A stretch of DNA of 25,443 bases from Irineochytrium annulatum (lineage: Eukaryota; Chytridiomycota; Chytridiomycetes; Chytridiales; Chytridiaceae): the NCBI GenBank assembly GCA_027600665.1, contig JADGJL010000318.1, positions 1-25,443 on the forward strand, read 5' to 3'. The notes beneath the pieces are model-generated. The model searched no databases and had not been told where the DNA came from. It worked only from the letters and a program-made list of their open reading frames with translations. The position numbers and the translations under genes were made by a program. How positions within the stretch are numbered: the stretch's first letter is position 1; each line of letters opens with the position of its first letter. Shown one piece after another: positions 19,823 to 25,443 of the stretch.

Positions 19823-20775
19823 GCTGCTTTTCATCTGGCGGCAGTTTGGTTGCCCTTTGTGGGATAGTAATAGCTAGTTGCTGGCCCACGCATCCTTACG
19901 CCATGTCATTCGGCTCTTAACGGTCTCCTCACGCGAGGCCTTCCGTGAGCCGGAAAAGTACGCGAAGGTCTCGCAGTCCCTGAGCCATCGCGTTCTGACC
20001 CTGCAAGGACGAAGTCAGCATGCGGATGTAAATTCATGCGCGGTTTGCCACAAACCGTCCCGAAGCACACGAACATATCAACGAGGCCGCATTGGCACCG
20101 CAAAGCTGCAGCACCCTCCTCGCCGAGTCCTCCCGCTCGGTCCCGCCCCTGAGATGAGGCTATCCCCAGCGCTGGACTCAGAAGAACAGTGATAGATCGC
20201 GACGATGCCGAAGATAACCCCGTACGTGGCCATCCCCACCAGGATTGGCAAGGGGCCACGAGCTTTCGACCGCGCGTGACTCCCCAGACCATCATGTTTT
20301 TGGCGACCGACGAGACTCCGACCGCATGCACATCAAGCGGCCGGGCGCGGCGCCTGCGATGGTCCTCCGCTCCTTTTCAGCACGTCGAGAATTTCGCGCT
20401 ACTGGCGATGCAGGTGTCGAGGGCAACACTTAGAAAAAACCTGGCGATAATGCTGTAGGCGGCGTTGACGCAGGCTTTGAGAAGCATGAACGTTAGGGGG
20501 CTGACGGCCGTATCGCAGAAGGAAGAGAAAAGAGGAGGAAAAGGTCGCTCAGCGTGAACTGCACAGACCTGCTCTGGACGAAATCAGCTCCGTGCCTCAC
20601 GCGAGTCCAGAAGATAACAGACCGACAAAGACGGGCACGACAAGCGCGAGGAACACGTAGAACCACGTCTTTGGTTGGCGCCAGTGAGGGAGGTCGTAAT
20701 TCATGTTCGAATTCGTGGTGGTGGGAAGACTGCTCCAATTTGGCATTGGAGAGGCATAGCAAAAAGGAACTTCTC
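19823..20775 (-). pseudogene. Decayed copy of the seven-helix membrane protein gene
   Basis: On the minus strand this region aligns by eye with exons 4, 3 and 2 and the introns between them of the intact gene at 21009-22516. Examples are AGCACCCTCCTCGCCGAGTC, CCGCGCGTG and GACGGGCACGACAAGCG. Exon 1 and most of the 5' part of exon 2 are missing. The exon-4 equivalent has a one-base insertion (19961-19985). The exon-3 equivalent has a deletion of about 13 bases near 20170-20180 in the predicted sixth helix, plus other indels, so no continuous frame remains. Still-open pieces such as 19906-20331 are fragments. Divergence is clearly greater than between recent duplicates. It probably arose by local tandem duplication; decay before or after truncation cannot be ordered. 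Confidence 0.85.
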
Positions 20776-20892
20776 TTTTTTGGATTCATCCCCGTCAGCA
20801 GCGAGTATTAAAGTACATTTATAAATACAGCCGCCACAATTCCCTTTAAAAAAATTTCGGCATATCTTAAAGGTTGACCCATCGGTAATAAT

Positions 20893-21118
20893 GACCGATT
20901 ATATCTGGGAAGCGCGGCGTATCTTCAGCCTTAGTACTCCACCAGCCTCGGGTCTCTTCTCAAATGAGTGCCGCGATTCTTCCGGAACACGCAGCGTATT
21001 GTCACGCTTCAATAACATATCGGTTTCTTATCAACCGATGGCCGCATTTCATTCGGAACACGCAGCGTATTGTCAAGCATCAGCAGCCCATCGGTGTGAG
21101 GTCTCTGATCTTCCGATG
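20893..21118. repeat. Tandem ~71-78 base repeat at the 3' end of the seven-helix gene
   Basis: Unit B (21041-21118, 78 bases) and unit A (20970-21040, 71 bases) share CGGAACACGCAGCGTATTGT and the flanking CCGATG; a third unit begins at 21119 inside the ancestral tail. A worn further copy may lie at 20893-20969. On the minus strand unit B encodes 26 residues (MRPSEDQRPHTDG, then LLMLDNTLRVPNE). The 7-base shortfall of unit A shifts the frame and supplies the present stop codon. Confidence 0.75.
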
Positions 21119-22516
21119 GCCGCATTTCATCCGGCGGCAGCGTGGTTGCGGTTGAGGGATAGTAGCTAGTTGCTGGTCCACGCATCGGTGCGGCTATCGT
21201 CCTTTGGCTCTTGACCGACTCCTCGTCCGCGGCCTTTGGAGAGCCGAAAAGGTATGCGTAGGCCCCGCGGTACCGGGTCATAGCGTTCTGGCCCTGCAAT
21301 TTCGCGTTAGCACGCGGAAAGTAGTTTCACCTATGTCGAAAAGCAAACGTAGTCAACACGAACCGTCGCGAAGCATACGAACATGGTCAACGACGCCGCG
21401 TCGGCACAGTACAGCACCAGCACCCTCCTCGCCGAGTCCTCCGGTTCGGTTCCGCCCCCGATGTAGGGCTTGTCCCAGTGCTGATACACCAGGAGAAACT
21501 CGGAAAGGACGTGATATATAGCAAGGAGATGAAACATCACCCCGTAGGTTGCCATCCGAACCAAAATCTGCAGTAGGCCACGGGCCGTCGACCGCGCGTG
21601 GTTGTGCAGGGCTCCCGAGTTCATGTCGCTGACGATGCTCGTCGCGACCGCGGAGGTGGTCGATGACAGTTCGACCAGATGCACATGAGGCGGCCGGGTG
21701 CGGCCCCTGCGCTGCTCCTCAGCTACCTCGAGCACGTCCAGGATCTCCCGCCACTGGCGGATGTAGGTGTAAATGGCCACACTGAGAAAGGACGAGCCGA
21801 TGACACTGTAGGCGCCGTTGATGCAGGCGTGGAGGATCATGAACGTTAACGGGCTGATAGCTGTATCGCAGAAGCTATGAAAGAAGGGGAAAACGAGTAA
21901 TTGGAAGTTAAAGGCACGACAGGGTAAGAATCGATAGGGGTAGCCCATACCTGTTTCGGACGAAATGGGCGTGTCCCACGCCAGCCCAGAAGCTAACGAG
22001 ACCGACAATGACGGGCACGACAAGCGACAGGAACACGTAGAACCAGGTTTTTGGCTGGCGCCAAAGAGGGACGTCCGCCCTCATGATCGATTTTGTGCTC
22101 GTCCGGAGGTAGAGCTCGACGGTCAGGGTTGTGGCCGCTCCAACTTCAGCCAGAGGATTGGCATAGCAGAGTTAGGAACGGTTGAGAAAGTATGAAGTCA
22201 ACTTGAACTCACAGCAGGCCGCTTCTGCGCCGTTGCAGAGGGCGCTTTCGAGGTTGCAGAGCCACGTGAACGTGGCGCTCTGGTAGTCCCAGCTCGGGTC
22301 AATGAGCTGGCCGGAGCTCGTCAGCGCGAAGTCGGGCGGCGAGACCGCTTGCAGGGCGAACGCGAACACGAGCGCGATGACCTTGAGGGTGACGTAGGGG
22401 AGGGTGCAGACAAGGACGGGGAAGACCTTGCACGTAATATTAACCCAGAACGTGATGAGGCCGGCGACGAGGCCGACGGCCCCGACCCCGAGCTGGAGGG
22501 GCGTCATCGGAAGCAT
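21009..22516 (-). CDS. Seven-transmembrane protein, GPCR-like layout, unknown ligand
   Basis: Exons (complement) 22516-22213, 22143-21951, 21874-21364 and 21293-21009; 430 residues. Hydrophobic segments fall in a seven-helix plan: about 10-30, 40-58, the Cys-rich region after TWLCNLES leading into ATTLTVELYL, WFYVFLSLVVPVIVGLVSFW, TFMILHACINGAYSVIGSSF, a helix around MATYGVMFHLLAIYHVLSEF, and VLVLYCADAASLTMFVCFAT. A long basic loop (REILDVLEVAEEQRRGRTRP and onward) lies between helices 5 and 6, where a G-protein-coupling loop would sit. A cytosolic tail starts GQNAMTRYRGAYAYLFG. The layout suggests a fungal GPCR-like receptor, but I see no decisive family motif. The donor of intron 3 is GTTCGT, weak but needed for FAT-GQNAM continuity. 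The last 38 residues come from a tandem repeat. A truncated pseudogene copy lies just downstream (19823-20775). Confidence 0.8.
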
Positions 22517-22804
22517 CGAGGATCGTTTTCATGAACCGAATCCGAGGGCACCAACAAGGGGGTGATTGTTACCAACATTCGCTAAAGTTCCGTGGTAACA
22601 TCGCGGCAATGAATGACCATGGTGCAGATCGGTGTCTTTCTTCCCGTAATGTAATGCTGATGACTTGATGCTCAAAATTGGACGTTTTTAATGATAAAAA
22701 GTCGCTTGAAAATTGCAACGTGAGCTGCATAGAAGACAACGAAAGACGCAAGACATTGGTGTCAAGACCATAAAAAACCCCTCTCCTCCAGCTTCAAGAA
22801 CCCC

Positions 22805-24032
22805 TCAGAACAAACTGGAGCAAATGATCCCAAACGACAAGAAGAGCAGCAGTAGCGACAAGCCCGCCGCCGGTGGCGTGGCCCTCGCGGCCGACGTGGA
22901 CGCGTCGTACCGGCTCGAGAACTGCTTCCTCGACGATGCGTGCGAGTCGTGGCTCTCGACGCCCATGGCTGGCGCGAAAACGGCCTGGCCGCCAGCGGAC
23001 AGGGACTCGTCCTGGACGGACAGGGCGGCGGAGCACGAGCGTTGCCTATTTGAGGAGAGTCGCGTCAGACAGAGTAAACAGAACGAAAGAGGACGTGAGA
23101 TACTTACTCGCCGTAAAGGGCCGTGATGTGGGTGTACGTCGGGATGTGGAGGTCTGCAACGTCGAGGCAGTTGTGCGTCACGTCCCTGTCACGTATACGT
23201 GTTCGGTCAGCGCGCAGACGAGCAAGCGAAGGTGCTAGAAACTCACATGGACACGATCTTGTGTTGAAGAACAGCGTCGGGGATACGGCCCTTAAAGTTG
23301 TTCATGCTTAGGTTCCTGTTATTCGTTCAGCGCCGAAAGAGACGCGCGTTAGCAGAAAGGAAGTGCGGGTAGGAAAGGAAAAATAGGAGGACGAGATTGG
23401 GTGACATCTAACAGGTAGTTGAGCTCGTTCAAGTTCCAGGGCATGGGGATGTCGCCGGTCAAATGGTTGTGGGAAAGGTCGAGGTTGACGAGGTGGGTGA
23501 GGTTCATGTAGCCTTGCGGGACGGAGCCCTTGACGCCGTTGCCGGAGATGACTCTAAAAAAAAAAAAAAAATTTACCTGGCTCGTTAGTGACGAGCCATC
23601 GGTGGAAGCAATTTAGAAAGCACGCGACTCACAAGCTCCTCAGCTCCTTCAACCCCGCGATGCTTTCAGGAAGCTCGAACTCGCTGTGGAACGTGCCGAA
23701 CATGGAGAAGTCGAGCTCGGTGACACGCCCGGGCAGGCCGCACCAGACGGCGTGGTGGTTCGGGTCGAGGTCCGGGTTGGCCGGGATGTCGTCGCAGCAG
23801 GTGTCATGGTCCTGGATGTTGAGGAGGTTGCCTGCGGGAACACGGTTAGCATAGTCATGACTAGAAGAGGATAAACGCGTGGCTCACCAAAGAGGCCCGA
23901 GAGAATGTGGCAGTCGCTCTTCGGCGCCGGCGCCGGGACGATCTGGGCGACGGCCGAGGGCTGGACCTGATCCCAGTGCATGACGGCGGTCGGAGCCGCG
24001 AGCGGCGAATGAGCGTGCATGATGGAAGCCAT
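22805..24032 (-). CDS. Leucine-rich repeat surface protein with C-terminal hydrophobic anchor
   Basis: Six exons (complement): 24032-23888, 23831-23633, 23553-23413, 23315-23247, 23185-23108, 23045-22805; 290 residues with every junction in frame. An N-terminal Cys cap (SDCHILSGLF, then DTCCDD and WCG) is followed by four to five plant-type LRRs of the LxxLxLSxNxLxGxIP kind, for example LVNLDLSHNHLTGDIP and LNYLNLSMNNFKGRIP. After a C-terminal cap (HNCLD, SCSAAL) comes a Ser/Ala linker and a terminal helix (PPAAGLSLLLLFLSFGIICS) near the stop, as in GPI-anchor signals or a tail anchor. Extracellular ligand binding is the usual role of such domains. The first 35 residues are not a convincing signal peptide, so an upstream leader exon may be missing. 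Intron 2 ends in a 16-base homopolymer (T on the coding strand). Confidence 0.85.
23556..23571. repeat. 16-A homopolymer (T on coding strand) at LRR intron 2 acceptor
   Basis: On the minus strand this is a T run that abuts the acceptor AG at 23555-23554, so it serves as an extreme polypyrimidine tract. Confidence 0.9.
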
Positions 24033-24648
24033 TGAAGATGATGGTATCGTTATCGCTGGGACGAATGCGCGTCGAAGTAGTCGAGGAAGGTTACGAAGAA
24101 TAAAAGAAAACGTTCGAGGCGGGCGATCCCGCGCTTTTTGAAGGGCGCACTGTCCTCCTGACGGGTCCGGATGGTTATTCGCGGTGTAGCCTCGCGTCGT
24201 ACGCGCCGTGGAACGCGTCCCGTCGCGTTCGACGCGACGTGATTGGGGTGGCGCTGTGGTACGCGTCGATGACTTCGATTTCTAGACCAACTTCCTTGTG
24301 TTCCCAGATGACCTCGCCCCTCCTTGCGATTTACTCTCACAAGGCAGCCTGACCGCTGTTGCGTAGCTTTCGTTTTAATGGCTTTAGCCTGCGCTCTGGA
24401 GGTAGACCGTCCTTTGGTATGAGGCGCCTCCATTATCATCGTCATCGCCCTATCTGCCTGTTTGATGTTAGAGCTGCGTGGGATAAAAGAAGATGTGGCT
24501 GCGCAGTCGCGCTCAACCGCACTTGCTTTTATTTCGGCAACATTACCGTACACAAGGGAATATATTTGAGAGCTATTTAAATGCTCATCCCACATCAATG
24601 ACGTGAATTAAAGGCATCCTCCTTCCACCCCAACTTACTTAGACAGTC
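24033..24648. other. Intergenic spacer upstream of the LRR gene
   Basis: Carries the promoter of the LRR gene (minus) and the 3' end of the glucosidase II beta gene (minus). A long open frame (24050-24598, minus) has a basic, low-complexity translation and no recognisable domain. It could include an unspliced leader exon for the LRR gene, but I could not find a convincing one. Nothing else is seen. Confidence 0.45.
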
Positions 24649-25443
24649 TTACAACTCCTCATGCGCAGTCTCATCACCCCCTCCTCCTGCCGCGCCCCCC
24701 TTCTCATCCTCGCAAACGATCGGCGAAGTCGCCTTGGCGGCGTACTCGCACTTGTTGGGCTCAACGATCGACAGGATCTTGTTTTCAACCCCACACTCGA
24801 GCTCGACCTCCACCGACCGCGCGGGTCCGTTCCAGCAGTGCGCGCCGTTCTCGAACATGAGGTACCGGTACTTGTCAGGGTGGTTCGGGTCGGACCGGGG
24901 CCCGAAACGGGTGAATTTCCTGCAATGATAAGGGAAGGTTAACAGTGGAAATAAAGAAAGCAAAGGCCCGCTCACCCCAAATCCGTGCTCCCAGCCCCCT
25001 TCTTATTCTTCTGCACGGCCTTGTCATGGAAGCAAATCTCATACGTATACTCCGCGCTGTCGACCCCAAAGCATTTGGTATAGTCCTTCTCCCACTCTCC
25101 ACGCGTCCCGAAGTCCATCCCCTCCTTCTTCCTAAACTCCTCCAGCTTCCTGTTGATCTCATCCCGCTCCCTCTCAACCTCCCCAAGCCGCGCCCTCGCC
25201 CGCCCAGCATCCATCGTCAATACCCTCGCCTCTTCGTCCGGTGACAGCGACCGGAAGGAGAGGCTGCCTAGGGACCGGTAGGCTTTGCCCCAGCCGTTCC
25301 AGGATAAAGGGCCCGTGAAGATCGTCGCGACGTGCCAAGCGGCGCCTGCAAGGGCCTGTGACGCGCACGCCATAAAGGTGGCGTTCGGATCATCGCACGG
25401 GTCGAACACCAATTCATCTTCCCCGCCCTCGCCACCCCCACTC
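24649..25443 (-). CDS. GTB1: Glucosidase II beta subunit (PRKCSH-like), 3' part, 5' partial
   Basis: Non-catalytic subunit of ER glucosidase II, which trims glucose from N-glycans in the calnexin cycle. The beta subunit recognises mannose and retains the enzyme in the ER. Two exons are visible (complement): beyond the window edge to 24976, and 24919-24649, with a 56-base intron; the frame is still open at 25443. An acidic segment leads into a charged coiled coil (RARARLGEVERERDEINRKL), then the MRH lectin domain from about YTYEICFHDKAVQ to CEYAAKATSPIVC. Mannose-binding positions known from the family are present: Gln in DKAVQ, Arg in NGPARS, Glu in VEPNKCEY and the following Tyr. The C-terminus AHEEL is an HDEL/KDEL-like retrieval signal. 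The N-terminal LDL-receptor-like and EF-hand part lies outside the window. Confidence 0.93.

Noticed and set aside
19906..20331. Minus-strand open frame of 141 codons as a separate gene
   Set aside because: It reads through an intron and a frameshift of the decayed seven-helix gene copy, so it is a pseudogene fragment.
22713..23126. Plus-strand open frame of 137 codons
   Set aside because: Antisense to the last LRR exon. The minus strand gives in-frame splice junctions, LRR motifs and a terminal hydrophobic anchor.
24050..24598. Minus-strand open frame of 182 codons upstream of the LRR gene
   Set aside because: Low-complexity basic translation, no domain and no convincing splice into the LRR gene.
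6211..25443. N-glycosylation gene cluster (HUT1-type transporter, polyprenol reductase, glucosidase II beta)
   Set aside because: The three genes lie thousands of bases apart with unrelated genes between them, and fungal housekeeping genes of this kind are not usually clustered; chance proximity is the simpler reading.

Overview
The window is nuclear DNA of a filamentous or zoosporic fungus. The evidence is many short GT-AG introns (46 to 97 bases) with CTAAC or CTGAC-like branch sites, GC-rich third codon positions set in AT-rich spacers, and fungal-type genes: a PHO84 phosphate symporter, a HUT1-type ER transporter, an ASH1-type SET methyltransferase, polyprenol reductase and glucosidase II beta. 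An early-diverging (chytrid-like) fungus fits the LRR and secreted proteins, but placement below 'fungus' is a guess. No tRNA, rRNA, CRISPR array or intact transposon was seen.

Left part (1-7452): a 5'-truncated zinc-finger/AT-hook protein, a five-exon PHO84-like phosphate transporter and a seven-exon mitochondrial-type acetyl-CoA acetyltransferase, all on the plus strand. An intronless HUT1/SLC35B1-type nucleotide(-sugar) transporter follows on the minus strand.

Middle part (7618-14317): two head-to-head paralogous secreted proteins of unknown function share one intron position. Only the plus-strand copy carries a long TSGAAP/KGGY repeat tail. Next is a seven-exon nuclear-looking protein with three copies of a very regular paired zinc-binding module, which I do not recognise as a named family. 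An intronless polyprenol reductase lies on the minus strand.

Right part (14562-25443): a small protein with a dual-acylation N-terminus (MGCGASK) is divergent from an AWS-SET-postSET histone methyltransferase. The methyltransferase tail has grown by tandem duplication of whole intron-plus-exon units and carries five RRxSSR boxes. Beyond it are a decayed copy and an intact copy of a seven-helix membrane protein (GPCR-like by layout), a six-exon LRR protein with a hydrophobic C-terminal anchor, and the 3' part of glucosidase II beta ending in HEEL.

There is no operon logic, as expected for a fungus. Three genes act in the ER or in N-glycan handling (the HUT1-type transporter, polyprenol reductase, glucosidase II beta), but they are scattered and are probably near each other by chance. 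The most unusual content is the three-module zinc protein, the intron-exon amplification in the SET gene tail, and two local duplications in which one copy gained a tail or decayed. All splice models were made by eye from splice signals, frame continuity and protein similarity.
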